Positions 11,766 through 24,330 of a DNA stretch of 64,000 nucleotides are shown here, piece by piece. Both the position numbers and the translations under genes were made by a program. Position 1 is the first letter of the stretch; the number at the start of each line of letters is the position of its first letter. The notes under the pieces were generated by a model. That model ran no database searches. It was not told the origin of the DNA and was given only the letters and a program-made list of their open reading frames with translations. Origin of the DNA: Melieria omissa. Its lineage: Eukaryota > Arthropoda > Insecta > Diptera > Ulidiidae. The DNA is taken from NCBI GenBank assembly GCA_963971225.1, contig OZ020269.1, forward strand, positions 27,321,783 to 27,385,782. The letters are read 5' to 3'.

Positions 11766-14700
11766 TCATTCCATTCATGAAATTTTCTATGCAAATAATA
11801 AATTTCTTAACTTGTTTCTTAACTTGAAATATGCAAAAAGCCATGAATAAATTTTCATAAAACAAAACTTATTTTTTCTTTATAAAAATGTCTAAAAATA
11901 GCCAAAAGTATTCTTTCCCAGACAAAAATAACCGCTTAAAAAACCCCGCCAGCTGTTTGTTTTCCGCCAAATGTCTATTAAAACACTGATTTGCATTCGA
12001 ATTGTGAGTACATATTTTTGTACACTCAAACACACACACACACACATACATTTTAAACAAATGATAACGGCTTTATTTCGCTTCGTTGAAAATTCCTCAC
12101 GTAAATGAAATGAAATTAAATCTCTACCCCCAGACACGTGAGGGCAAATTCATTGTGGCAACAACAAAAACAACAACAACGATGACAAAGTAAAAAAAAG
12201 TGAATGAAAAGAAAAATACACCTAAAATCACATCAACACATTTAGCAAATAACGAGCAAACAATCGAACCGCCAAGCGTGCCAATCCAACAAATGTGCCG
12301 CTCGACATTGGAGGCTTTCAAATAAAATATTATGTACCGTAAGGAAATTCCACACACACAAAAAAAAGACAACAACCGACAACAACGATTTTTCTTCATC
12401 AACTCGCAATGAATGGCGACGAAAACGACGCAAGGAAAACACTTTGCACAACAACAACAAAAACGATTGCGCTGCCTAATGCCAACGCAACAGCAGCCAT
12501 AACAACAAAAACGACATCGAATGACGGTAGCAAGTTGTACCACGGTTGTGTTGTTGTTGTGCGTTGCTGACGTGTTAAAAATGGAAATCACGTTGTAAAA
12601 GGAGCGCAGAGAGAAAATGTTTTTTTTTACTAGTTGCCTTGCTGGCAGATTGTTGTTGTTGAAAAGCCTTACGGCAGCCGGTTATTCTGCAACGCACAGG
12701 TGAGTGATATGGTAAAAGGACCACGCAGTCTGGCGTCAGTTACAGTGTAAGCAAAAACAAAAAACAAAGCTGACATTAGTGAGTTGACAAACAAAAATCA
12801 GGTTAGGAATGGTTTGAGTTTGTAAAAGCGATGCTACGAATTTCAACTCAACCAAGAGACTGCAATGGTTTTTGCTTGTTCTTCTTCTAATTGCATTTAA
12901 TCAACAATTCATTGACAGTTACAAGTACTAAAAGATATGCAGACTGCAGCCACTTGTCTCAATAGTATTTATTCTTTGTTTAGTCTGCTCCAAGGACCTT
13001 TGGTTACTTTATGTAATAAATAAATAAGATTAAACTTGAATTAATCGCTATGCTTTTTCTTATTCAACTCGTTCAAACTTGCATCAGAACAATTAAGAAG
13101 TCCAAAGAACACTTATGAAGCAATTGATTTGTCCATTCCAAACATTCCAAGTAGCCTAAAAAAACTAAATGTATTCTTAATAAAATAGACAAATTTTGCA
13201 ATCAACAAATACAACTTACCTCTCTCTCTCTCTCTCTCCTTTACTGACTTTTAATGCTCTTAGTGCAGCATTTTTCATAACCCATGTCAATGAGTTTCAA
13301 AAACCTTACTCACTTGTCTCTGAACCCCATCAAACCCAATGCCACATACTAAACAACTAACAAATAGCTGAAAGCCAAGTCCTCTCTAGGTGTCAAAACA
13401 GGCATCAAACCTCATTCAATTATCAATTTTTTTCCTTTCCTTTCCTTTCAGCCACTGCATCATTTAACAAGCCAGCATTTCTCATTCGGCACACAGTTTC
13501 CAGTTTCCATGTGTTTTTGCGCAGGTTTTGCTTTAAGGCATCAACGCCTAAAGGATTTCAATCACTGCCACTCAGGCATTCATGCGTTCAAGCCTGCCTG
13601 AAAATTGCCAACGTATGTTGAAGTCATGCGTGTGTAAGTACACAAACAGCTCGATACGAAAAAGTTGGCTGGCATTCGAGACAGAATAAGAGAATAGCAA
13701 AGAACGTTAAACTTCAACCTGCACACAAAAAGAAAACAATTTATTTCACTTTTGGTTGGCTGCTTCAAAGGCAAAAAAATAAGAGCAAAAAACCAACGAG
13801 TTCACCGCAGCTGCCAGTGGCCCAATTGCCTTGCAACTTTGAAAAAGTTGACTTTTGCTGATTTAATCGCGGTTTATTGGTTACGCTCAGCACATCATAA
13901 AAGTAGCACACAACAACAGCAACAACCCCAAACGAACTACATACATCAAAGTCACAAAGCGTATGAACACAACAAAAGAAATTCGCAAAACACCTGCGGT
14001 GGAATGTTACATGTTGCAGTACGCCTGCAGATATGCTACACAAAAAATTGATTGATTTTTTTCGACGTGCCATTGAATAAAAGAGTTCTTGTTGTTGCCT
14101 TATTATTTGTGTTGTTTATTGTAAATCTTAGATTACAGAAAATAATAATAATAAGAAGAAGAATAATAGACAACTAAAGATGCTGCAGAGCGCCCGAACA
14201 AAGCATAGCCAATGCATATATAAATTGCCAAACATGTGTGTGTGTAAGTTGTATGTACATTTTGTTGTTGTGATGGCATGAATTGAATTTATAAACGCAC
14301 TGATTGCTTACAGCATATTTCTGTGCGCGTGTGTCTGTATGTGTGTGCATTTTATTTGCTACTTTTTCTATACTTATAAGTTTCATGTTTTTGTTGTGGT
14401 TACATTGTTGTGCTTAAACTACTGTCAAATACAATGAAATGTTTAACATTACAGGGAAACGCTTGAACTGAGAATTGTCAAAACAACTGGCAATTAGTGC
14501 AGTTTAATCAATTATTGCAATGGTTAGTTGTGCAACTATCAGCATAATCGTTTACAGTTTCAAATAGAGAATGTATACAACTTTGATTTGATTTACTTTA
14601 ACTGTTTACGTAAAGTTCACTTTCAACTTATGAGTCAAAATGAAGAGAAAATTGCTTAATTTCTAACAGTTGTGCCGCCATGTTCATACATTTTCTAATG

Positions 14701-16046
14701 GATTCAACTCTCAATTCAGAATGTTGTGAACTATTTTACCAAATATACGAATATATATTTTTACAGCTTTGTATCAAACGTTTAAGAATCTATGTAAATT
14801 TTTTATTTGAAAATATTTATTGAAAAATATCTAAACTTAATACAAAAATATTAGGAATACAAGAAAAATTCGCAAGTCAGCTTGCACGCTCAGTAGAGCC
14901 AGACGCTGCTAAAAAATTACAACAATTTCACTAAGCTTATTACGTCTATGCAGCGTTACCGCTTGTCTACATCTGCTTAAATTTATGCCTTAGGGTATAC
15001 AGCAAAAGTTAATAGAAATAGTAATTTTGAAACAGTTAAATATGCCAAATCGAATCTTTTCATCTTCTTTGTATGAAACTGAATCAAACTCAAAACCAAA
15101 ATGTAAAACGTGTAAACGAATAAGGAAACTTTAGCAACTTAAAATTAGTCAGTTGTTACGCAGGACAAGCTGAGAGCGTAAAAAATATAATAAAAACCAT
15201 ATCTGACACCAAACTCTAAGCACATCAGACAAAGTTAATACCAAACTCTGAATCTCTACCTACGCAATGTGCCATAAAATGTTTCAATTGATTCATTTGC
15301 ATGGGATTCAAAGAGTATCGCAATAATCTTTGCGCATTAGCGTGACATAACACGTCAGATTTACGAGTTATTAACACCAATTGATAAAAAAAGTTATGTA
15401 AATTTTATTAAAATTAGAATTAATTAAAAAAAGTGAGCTTGACTTGACTTCGTTGCATTTATAGTAACTTTCAATTGTTTAGCCTTAAATATATAGAATA
15501 AAACTCTTTATAAAAATACTTTTAAATCGCTTAGATTTACAATTTTGCAATAAGTAAAATAATTTAAATGTTTACAAGTGCCTTTGAAAACTTGAAACTT
15601 TAGAATAAAAAATAAATTATACTCGTCTATCAAGTCCAAAGTGCAAAAAATTAAAAATGTTTTACTAGTAGTGTCTGTGTTCCATTAAGTAAGGACTGCA
15701 GTTATATTACAAAATTGCATATAAGAACTTCAATTTGTTTAAAATGCTTCGAAATATACTTAAAACCAGAAATGTATCAAACTACTAGAAAATATAATCA
15801 TAAAAAATATAATAAATATTGAACCATTTTTGAAGCGCAACTGGAGTGAGAAAATTCCAAGCTACAATTAAAAACTATAATAAAAACAATTTTTAAAAAA
15901 TTTCAGACTCGTAAACCTGATGTGATACGTTGTTTGCTTTCGAAAAGAATCTCGCAATCAACTCGTGTTCTCGCTTGTCTTTACAACCAAAGCCCACCCA
16001 CCAAAGTGGCATTTATCAACTTATGGCAATGGGTGTTGTTTTTTTT
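11766..16046. other. Long intergenic stretch with microsatellites
   Basis: About 4.3 kb without a supportable gene, downstream of the zinc-finger gene. It holds a CA run near 12030-12052, CAA/CAG-rich patches near 12160-12560, a TC run near 13210-13238, a second CAACAACAG patch near 13911 and GTGT tracts near 14236 and 14330. Open frames over 12124-12591 and 13752-14073 are built on these repeats and lack codon character. A poly(A) signal for the zinc-finger gene is not obvious immediately past its stop. Confidence 0.5.
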
Positions 16047-17743
16047 TTAATCGGAGAAGCTATCGCTCCAGTAGGTGGTTGTTAGTGGCGCCACCGCCTT
16101 AAACAGATCCTTACCCACCGCAAAACTTTCGTAGTCGTGTTTTCGCTGTTTGGGCTCGAAGCCGGGACAATGTCCGTCCTGGTGCTTTTTCAATCGAATC
16201 TCCGTCACAAACGAGCGCTTGCACTTGTCGCACTGAAACACCACACCCTCCTCCTTGTGCTCGTCGGCCAGATGATATCGCAGATCGGCCCTGGTGTTGA
16301 ACACCATCTCGCACTTGCCGCACTCGAAGCGATTCGTTTCGTCCTTGTGCCGCTCCAAATGCGTTCGATAGGCACCCTGTATCTTGAACTGCTTGCCGCA
16401 CACCTCACAGTTGATCGGCTGTCGGCCGCTGTGGCTCTTCTTGTGCAACACCAACGACAACTTACGCGTAAATATCTGATCGCACTCGTCGCAGGGGAAT
16501 TCGGTTTGTTTCTCCTCGGGCGACGACTTCTTTTGCTTCTTTTTTATGGGTATGGGCTTCTCGTCATCGTCGCTGCTGTGTGCGGCTGCAATGTCCGGAG
16601 GTGGGCGTTTGGTGGGTGGCCGACCCATGCGCTTCTTTACCGGCGCCTTTGCTGCTGGTGTGGCGGTGGCTGCTGATTTGCGGCGCCCCCGCTTGCCACC
16701 AGTGCCACGCACTGGTCGCTTCTTCGTGCTCTCAAAGTCAGAATCGTCCGAATCGTCTTCCATCGACAAGCCCGTCTCATCGGACACTTTAAACTCTTCG
16801 TCGTTTTGCTCCTCGTCCTCGGTGGCCGGATCGGACTCGACCGGTGCATCAATTACCACGAAACCGGTGGGACGGCGCACTTTGTTCTTGCTGCGCGATA
16901 ACTTTTTGCGCAGCTCGTGCTCGGTTTGCTCGCACTGTGACTTTAGTTGTATTGCAATGGTCACGTTGTCCAGGCAGGTGTTACATATGAATTGCGGCAT
17001 AAAGTCTTTGCGCGCAATCGACACTTTCGGGCAAATGGTCATCACCATCTCGGCCACAGTCAGCTTGTCCACTTTCTTGAACAGACTCACCAGATCGTCC
17101 TTGGCTGTGCAGACACGACACTGCTCCTCGTCCACGAAGTTTTCCTTGTTGGCAGCGGCGCGTGCTGTGCTCGTGGGCTGCTCCTCGTCAGCCAGTTGCT
17201 TCTGTTTTTCCGACTTGACAGCGTTCGGCTTGCGGCCTCTGCCACCCTTGATGACGGGCTTCACATCCTCGGCCTCAGCGGCAGCGATTAGCATAGCAGC
17301 GTCCTTTCGCTTCTTGGGCAGCTGTGATGGCTTACGTTCCATTACTGCTTCGGCCTCTTCATCCGCTTCCACATCGCCCTCAGCATCGTCCTCTTCCTCA
17401 GCGATATCTTCAACCTCACCGTCGGCCTCTGCTTCTTCTTCCTCTTCGGCTGTTTCTTCGTATTCCTCGCCATCCTCCAACTGAGACTCGCCGGCAGTGC
17501 TGTCGTGCCGCGTTGCATTCTCCTTTTCGCCGTCTTCAGTCATGGGGTCATGCTATTCAAATGGAAAAATCATTCAGTCAGTGCAAATAACTACTTCCTC
17601 TGTTTTTTATTTACCTCTTCTAGATATTCTTCTGCTCCTTCACCTGCCTCATTAGCAGCTCCATTCGTCACGGAAGTCAGCCTTTCGTCCTCGGTACCGG
17701 CACCCGCCCCACTCTTCCTCGAAGTCACAAATTCACTTTCCAT
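16047..17743 (-). CDS. ZAD and C2H2 zinc-finger protein, two coding exons
   Basis: Probable nuclear DNA-binding regulator of 544 residues. Exon 1 is 17615-17743 (43 codons from ATG at 17743, opening MESEFVTSRKSG) and exon 2 is 16047-17552. The 62-base intron 17553-17614 begins GTAAAT and ends AATAG, and joining keeps frame as EEYLEE then HDPMTEDG. The Met at 17543 is therefore internal. In order: an acidic Glu-rich N-terminal region (about 60-115); an AT-hook-like GRGRKP (about 147-152); a ZAD at about 186-260 with cysteines in QCRVC and ICNTC, a zinc-binding dimerisation domain characteristic of insect zinc-finger proteins; an acidic stretch; basic KRGRRK and RMGRPPTKRPP segments (about 330-360, AT-hook-like); then four C2H2 fingers (about 397-417, 425-445, 454-475, 484-504), each with complete zinc ligands. 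The fourth ends HxxxxH. GC content is far above the surroundings. I do not recognise the orthologue. Confidence 0.93.
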
Positions 17744-20700
17744 TTTCGCTCCCCCACCCACTTGCACTGTTTTTCTAATTTTGTTTTTATTATATTATTC
17801 TTAATTTGTTGTTGTTATTGTAATTAGTGTTGTTGCATTTGTGTCAAAAAAGTGCCCGCCACATGAAAAATATGTGTGCACAAAAAGCCGAAAACCAATG
17901 AAAGCGGCGAAGACAATGCGGAGCGCCGCAGCAATTTCTTTGCTGGCGTTAATTGCCGAACGCGAATATTTACACAACCGATTCAATTGCGATTGCACGA
18001 CAGCGCCTCGTGCAGCGGAAACGTTCGAAAATATTGTAGTTTTTACAAGGTTGGCTTTAATTGTGATTAAAAACTAAAACGGTTTGCAGAATTTCCCCTC
18101 TTTGAGTTATTGTATCTTGGCTGTCAATTTTGTTGCGCTGCGACCACATTCGTATGAAAAAAATCTGTCGCCTCTACCGCGTTCACAATGATGTAATTTT
18201 TAGAAAATATTTTCTAAATTTAACACAGACGCACATGCACTTTTGTCCGTATTAGATTTGATACTTTTTCAGCGAAATTTGCACGCGAAAAATTAACTAA
18301 AAATTCTGCACACTTTTTGCCACAGTCTGTACACTTAACGCGCTTACGGCCATCTTGAAAAAGTGTGGGCAAGTAAAAATCGAAACAGAATTTTTCTGTA
18401 TGCCATTGTGAATGCACAATGGTGGTAGTGCGCCGCATAGCTTGGCGTGAGTGCAAACGAGTACGCACTGCCAATTGAAGAACTGCCATCGTGCAAGCTG
18501 ACGATGCTGGCGCAAGAACGAGACGGCATGAGTAGTCGGCGGCGCCGAGTGCTCGACGTTGCTTTTTGCACTGCTTCGGTGAGAACAATTCACCATAGTG
18601 CGGGGCAATGGAATACGCGAGTAGCCGTTGTTGTTCGAATGGGTAAATTAATTGATTTTAATTTGATTTTGTGGAATGATTAGATTTAGTTTAGTTAAGT
18701 TGAATGTTATGCCCGCATAGTATTTAACAGTTGGATGCACATAAATGGGCATTTCCTCTGCATAATCAATTAGGTAAGTGTAAACGGAAATATAGTAAAA
18801 AAGCAAAGCGATTTGCTGATGAATCGCTGCAAATCATCGCTAGTTTAGTTGCGATTTAATTTGTTATTTTTGTGTCTTTTCAGTGTGTTTGCATTTAGTA
18901 TGTTGTGTCTTCTGTTGCATATTAAATGAGTACAATGCGTTGCAACTTGGAAGCAGTTTGATTGATTGTGTTTCCTCCCACACGGAAGCAATAGCACAAG
19001 TCTGATTGTTTATGTAAAGCAGCAGTAGGAACTTGCAGCCACGAAGTTACTCCCTCGTAGTTGGCCATAATAAATGCAGGATCATGTAAACAGTTAAATT
19101 CCATCACTCCACAAACTCACTTTTTCTATGCATGCAAGAATATGTAAAAAAATAAATTACGATGACAAAACTGAGGTGCAGCAAAAACTTAAATGCTGTG
19201 CTCCAATTATTGAAGTTAATTTTAACGGCATTCAATTATAGTTTAAGGTTTTTATTAAATAAAATTCATTAGAGAGAAAGAAGTAATTAATACGACCATG
19301 ATTTGGTTAAGGGTACAAATGTGAATCCAAAAAAGCTTAAGACTAATCAGCGAATGGTGAGAGGATATCAGAAAGAGATCTTAAGTTGGGGCCATCACAT
19401 CTTTTAAACCGAGTAGTTCATTCAAAGCAAAACAGCTTTCAGTGATAATTGAAATCGCATGCTTGGCAAGTATGCAGTTCCTGGTCAAAACCAGATACGA
19501 AATCTGCATTTGAAAAATGAAAAACAAAGTTTTACGATCCATTCAAATTCAAATCAAAGTGTACTCCACACTAGTCTATGGTTTGCGTCCTTAGGGCATG
19601 GAAAAACCGAACGCCCTCACGTCCCTGGCATAGCGCACAGCTTGCGTTCAGCCTCATTATTGTCGCACAAATTGTTGAAAAATATAAGATTTAGAAAAAT
19701 TTCAAATCTGTAATTTTGTTTGGAATAATTCAACAGAAAATTTTTTAACTGATGAAAACAAATCAGAATACTTAGAATAATTACACAGGGCAACAAAATC
19801 GACACTTTTTTTCCTGAAATCAAACCATACTTTTCTAAAGGATTTTTGGACGCTGATCACAACTGCGTACTCACTTTTCTGATTGTGGGGCGTTTTCCTT
19901 GTTTTTCAACCATTATCCGCATGCAGCTCCTACACACCTGAAGTCTAAAATTCAATTTTTTTTAAGATAGATTAACACTAGAGTATTGTTGTATTTAATG
20001 TATTTCAAATTTAATTCAAAACATTGAAATCGGTTTAAATTTGAATTGAATGAAGAATTATTCTTTTGCAAAGTCAAATTTTCAGTTACTTTGCAGGATT
20101 GCAAATACACAAAAGAATTTTGCTTACAAAAAATATATATTGTCATACTGTGAAAGAAGAATGTTAAGGCTTTCAATTTAAAAATATTTTTTTTAATAGA
20201 AAATGTGTTCAAATATGTAAGATCTCCCTTCATAAATTCAGCAAAAAATGCAAAGATTTACTTTTGAACTATAATATTGGAGCACAATTTTGGGCAACAG
20301 TATGAAAATGCTCACATTCAACAAATGCCCTTAACTCATACAGTTTTCAAAATGCGAAAATTTTGATGTTTTTTTGTGACCTAAAAATATGTCGCAATGA
20401 AATATGAAAAAACAGCAAGTAGTTTGCTTTGTGTGTGTGGTTAAAATTTTTACTTGTGTGATGCAACTCTTTTTAGAATAGCTCCTACAGTAATGAACCA
20501 ATTAAAATTTTGTTAATGCCTCTGAAAAGACAAATATTGACGCTTGCGAAAATGCTTTAGCTACTTTCATCAAAGACGCGAAGAAAGAGATTTAGGAGAT
20601 TTCAAGCGTTGATAACATCCCATAGAGCAATATCGCGCTTTCAATTATTAGTTCAGTAGCTCCTTAACTGCTTAGTGGGCCTAGAAAAAATGTACCCAAT

Positions 20701-22374
20701 CAACATTGCCCAATTCATCACAGCCACCAAGGCCGAATATCTCACTTACCCATAGCAGTTCTGACACTTCATCAAAACCACGCAAGATTTTTTGAATTGC
20801 ATAAAATGGATAAAGCAATAAGCATAAACTGAGAACTTGTAATCAAACTGCAAACTTTTTAAGTAAAAGGCAATTTCTGCTTCTTTCTTCTTTTTGTTCT
20901 TCGACCATTCAATCAAACTTCATTAGCAATGAAATTAAATGAATTGTACTCATGTTGAAATGATCGAGAAGATATTGCTGCACTTCATTAGATGCAATTA
21001 GCAAGAAGACAATAATTAAGTAATTAGCTCATTTCGTACGAAACCCCATTTGAAACGTTAAATTTGATTTGGCTGAAATGCTGCACACACACACACATAC
21101 ATACTCGAGCTCATTTAACCCGCCAACATCTGCGAAACTTCATGACTTCTTGGAAGTGTCGACAACTTTTAGTGGTCTTTTGCGCGCAATTATCTGCGCA
21201 CTGTCAGGTGCGATGCGGTCAACGCGTGCCACAAGCAGTCAACGATAAGTTCGGGTGTCGACAGGTGGCTGCCAAGCGGCAACTTGAGTAATTTATGAGT
21301 GCGCCGGTGCGCCATTTGCCGCCAATCAGACTAATTGACATTCTAAAGAAGCAATTAATTTAATTGCTGCAACTTTATAATCGGAAATTTGTATTACTTA
21401 TGCGCCACAAGTCAGACTTAAGTAGGCACACGCACCACAAGAGCAACGCCGCCAATGTTTACCGCAGCTGACACCAACTGTTGTGACGCCTCGTTCCGAG
21501 GGCACCGCAACGTATGAGCGACGCCGGCTGCAATGTTCAAATGTTGAAATGTGCGTGCGGCCGAGTGGCAGAATACGAAAAGTCATCACTTGATGGCAAT
21601 AAACGGAACGACCTCAGCACACAAACATGAATACGCTCACTCATGAATACAAACACACTTATTTGGAGTTTATTGCTTAAGTGTGTGTTTCTGAGCGCTC
21701 CAAAGTTGGTGCTGGCTAACAAAATAAATGGCGACTGCGAGTATATGTGGCGCGATGTGTGTATGAGTGTGTGAGTGCCTTTTCGTGTCTATGTGAGGAC
21801 TGCATCGTCCCCCTCTTTCTGCCAGCCTTTAAAAATTCGTCTTAATTTTGTGTTTTAAATTGTATTGCATTATTTAAAGTTAATTTCGTTTTACATTTGC
21901 TTGTGCGGTGTTTGTTGTTGCTGTCAATCAAAATTCCATTTGTACATTTTTGCCTCTTAACCTCACACACGGCACATTTGGCATAATTTCTTCATTAGCA
22001 ATTGTTGATACTGTTTTTAATGTTGTTATTGTTGTGCCGGTGTGCTACATATTTTTGCTCTTATGGCTTCAATTGTGTTTTTCTTGTGCAAGGTGTTGTT
22101 ATTGTTTTGGTTGTGGTGAAATATGAAATGAACAAATTTATTTGTTTTGGATGGAAATGAGTTTAACTAATTGGCTATTGGCTCATTCCACAAAAAAGGG
22201 AAACAAAAGACAGATAAATACATATTTTTCTGTGTATATTAATTATACAAAAAAGAGTGATTTAACAATTATATAAAATTGTTTATGCTTAAAGTCTGTG
22301 ATTCTTGTTGGCCACCAGAAAATATTTTTACAATATTTAAGAAAGAATTTTTCTAATATTTACTTATTTATTTA
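17744..22374. other. Upstream flank of the zinc-finger gene and intergenic DNA
   Basis: Bases 17744-18600 hold the presumed promoter and 5' untranslated region of the minus-strand zinc-finger gene. No TATA box is evident near 17743, so a dispersed or initiator-type promoter is likely. Frames between 18220 and 18683 overlap on both strands and look accidental. The remainder is AT-rich, with a CA run near 21081 and a less AT-rich patch at 21130-21560. I see no gene or element ends here. Confidence 0.5.
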
Positions 22375-23085
22375 CCAGGTGCGCCTATGAAACCGGTAAC
22401 GACATCTAGCGGTAAATAGCCGAATATTTATAAACTTCGGAACCGTACCAAATGTCATGTTTACTTCTTCTGTCATATGTCAACAATATTCAGTTCACAA
22501 TTTGTCAAGTTTCATCCAACAACGCATTGTTTGACGCTCCGGAAAATGTCGGATTACGTGCCTACAAATTACGATTTGCGGACACAGTTAATTTTGTGTT
22601 ACCATTTGAAGAAAAAAACCTTCTAAAACCTGGTGAAACGGTTAACGGTGAACGTTACCAACAACAATTGGCCGATTTGAACCGTGCTATACGCCAAAAA
22701 CGCCCAGAATATGAAGCCAGGCAACACAAAGTGATTTTCCTCGATGACAACGCACCACCACACCGCACTAGAGCCACCAAAGAATTGGTTGCATCGTACA
22801 ACTGGGAAGCTCTTGCTCATGCGGCTTACTCACCAGACTTGGCGCCAGACTTGGCCACGCATTAACGGAACAGCGCTTCAATTCTCACGCAGAAGCCAAA
22901 AAATGGATCGATGATTGGTTTCAGGCAAAAGACGAAACATTTTTTTGGCGAGGCATCCATAAATTGCCTGAGAGATGGGAAAAATGTGTAGCTAGCGATG
23001 GCCATTACTTTGAAGAAAAAAATTGTAATCATTTCCTCACAATAAATGTTTTTTTTTTCAAAAATAATTACCGGCGCATACCTGG
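22375..23085 (+). mobile_element. Internally deleted mariner element, 711 bases
   Basis: TA target duplications lie at 22373-22374 and 23086-23087. The left end reads CCAGGTGCGCCTATGAAACC; the right end, read inward, CCAGGTATGCGCCGGTAA. They share CCAGGT, then a GCGCC core and a CCGGTAA-type segment with small gaps. A full-length mariner is about 1.3 kb, so nearly half is missing. The termini are retained, so it could once have been moved by a transposase made elsewhere. Confidence 0.85.
22543..23024 (+). pseudogene. mariner (DD34D-type) transposase, deleted core
   Basis: The original start is probably the ATG at 22543, giving MSDYVPTNYDLRTQLILCYH, a mariner N-terminus. At about 22612-22620 it jumps, out of frame, to LLKPGETVNGERYQQQLADL, so most of the DNA-binding domain and the first catalytic Asp are gone. 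The second catalytic Asp remains in VIFLDDNAPPHRTR. Around 22850 the motif SPDLAPSD is broken by a small deletion and frame change, removing the third Asp. The C-terminus continues as HAEAKKWIDDWF and ends DGHYFEE, typical of the family. The product cannot be active. Confidence 0.85.
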
Positions 23086-23115
23086 TACTTATTTATTTAT
23101 TGATTTATTTATTTA

Positions 23116-23471
23116 CAGTGCACTCGCGAAAATGTGAACACTCGTTAACGTGAAGACTCGATAACGTAAACACTCGATAACGTTAACACTTTTTTTCCTA
23201 TTGAATACTCTAAAACGTGAACAATGCTTGAAGGCTCTAAAACGTGAACACCCTGTTGTGTATCTTTTTCGCAAACATTTAATCGCCCACAACCTTAAAT
23301 GTGTATATACTCGTCCCTTTTTAACTTTTTGTTATAAAACTTAATTCAATTATCTTTTTTATAAGTAGTTTCACACAAAAAAACGTATTTTTCAACAATC
23401 ATAAACTTGAACAATCTCGTAAACGTGAACAGCCTTGGTTTTTATTAGTTCACGTTTTCGCGAGTGCACAG
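23116..23471. mobile_element. pogo-like MITE with iterated TIR motif
   Basis: A 356-base non-coding element flanked by TA (23114-23115, 23472-23473). Termini are CAGTGCACTCGCGAAAA at the left and, read inward, CTGTGCACTCGCGAAAA at the right, then (T/C)GTGAAC. The terminal motif ACTCG-N-(T/G)AA(C/A)GTGAAC recurs inside, near 23121, 23139, 23155, 23171, 23207, 23235 and 23417. A CAGT-type start, TA target and iterated terminal motifs fit non-autonomous relatives of pogo/Tigger, whose transposases bind subterminal repeats. Class assignment is inference; ends and repeats are seen. Confidence 0.75.
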
Positions 23472-23615
23472 TATTTATTTAATGAGAGCATTGTTTCAGA
23501 AGTAATGAACCTCTATAAGAAAAGTTAAATTTTGTTGAGGAAATCTAGTTTTATTTTTAGTTTAATGCATTTAGTCACCGATATTTCAACTCTTCGATAT
23601 TTTATAAAGTGTACC

Positions 23616-24330
23616 ATTAGATTAGATTAGGTATGGGAGTCGAGCAACAGCTGCCCGAGATACTGCGTCCAATAAAAATTATTGTGTCGAATCCCTTATT
23701 CTGTACAAGGGTGGAACATTTAGTTGTAATATGCTTGGAAGTTTCTTTATCTTCCATGCATAATCTGTATAGTCCGGTGTAATTCTGGCCTAAAGTCAGA
23801 AAAAGTCAGCGTGTAAAGTCTGGCGGTAATTCCAAAACGTGCTCTATGCATATTTAGCCGCTCAGGATCCCTGTCATGAATTTAACCTCCCTTCTGCTTA
23901 GGTCCAGAAAGTACTTGGTTTTGCCTACCGAATAGACCGGAAAGAATAGCTTGAAACAGCGTTGTCCCATCGTTTTGGACCATTTATGGATATCCCGATT
24001 TGTGAATTTCTGTTTGACACAATGTCTATAATGAACTTTGCTGGCATCTATGGTTGGTTCAGGTCCATAGGGTCTTCTTGCGGCCCCTCCTTTGCCGATC
24101 TGTCCACTTCCTCATTACCATCGTGCCCACAGTGCGCAGCTCAGAGCCTGACTGTCGGTCATTAAAAGCCAGTAATTTTCTGGCAGACTCATTTATTTCA
24201 AAGACCTCAGCCTGGAAAACTGGGACCTTATCTCTCAGACTGATTGCAAACTGGGTGCTTGTATTAAATATCTCCCCGCTTCTGTCTCACCTTTAATCTT
24301 AGAACCATCTGTGTACCAGACAATATCGTC
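23616..24330 (-). pseudogene. LINE 3' part with RNase H domain, decayed
   Basis: On the minus strand the segment opens with WYTDGSKIKGETEAGIF, the start of a retrotransposon RNase H domain, continues with NDRQSGSELRTVGT, and then, across stops and frameshifts, an REVKFMTGILSGRLNMHRAR-type block followed by ITARLYTLTF, the C-terminal tail found after RNase H in I/Jockey-group LINEs. The 3' end is a short TAATC-repeat tail (23616-23630). Reverse transcriptase is absent, so this is a 5'-truncated, inactive copy. The upstream limit is uncertain and may reach about 24440. Confidence 0.75.

Noticed and set aside
12124..12591. 155-codon minus-strand frame
   Set aside because: Built on CAA/GTT repeats with no domain, with another frame overlapping on the same strand.
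16546..17484. 312-codon plus-strand frame
   Set aside because: It lies opposite the zinc-finger exon. Its Ser-rich translation mirrors the Glu/Asp-rich acidic region, so it is a shadow.
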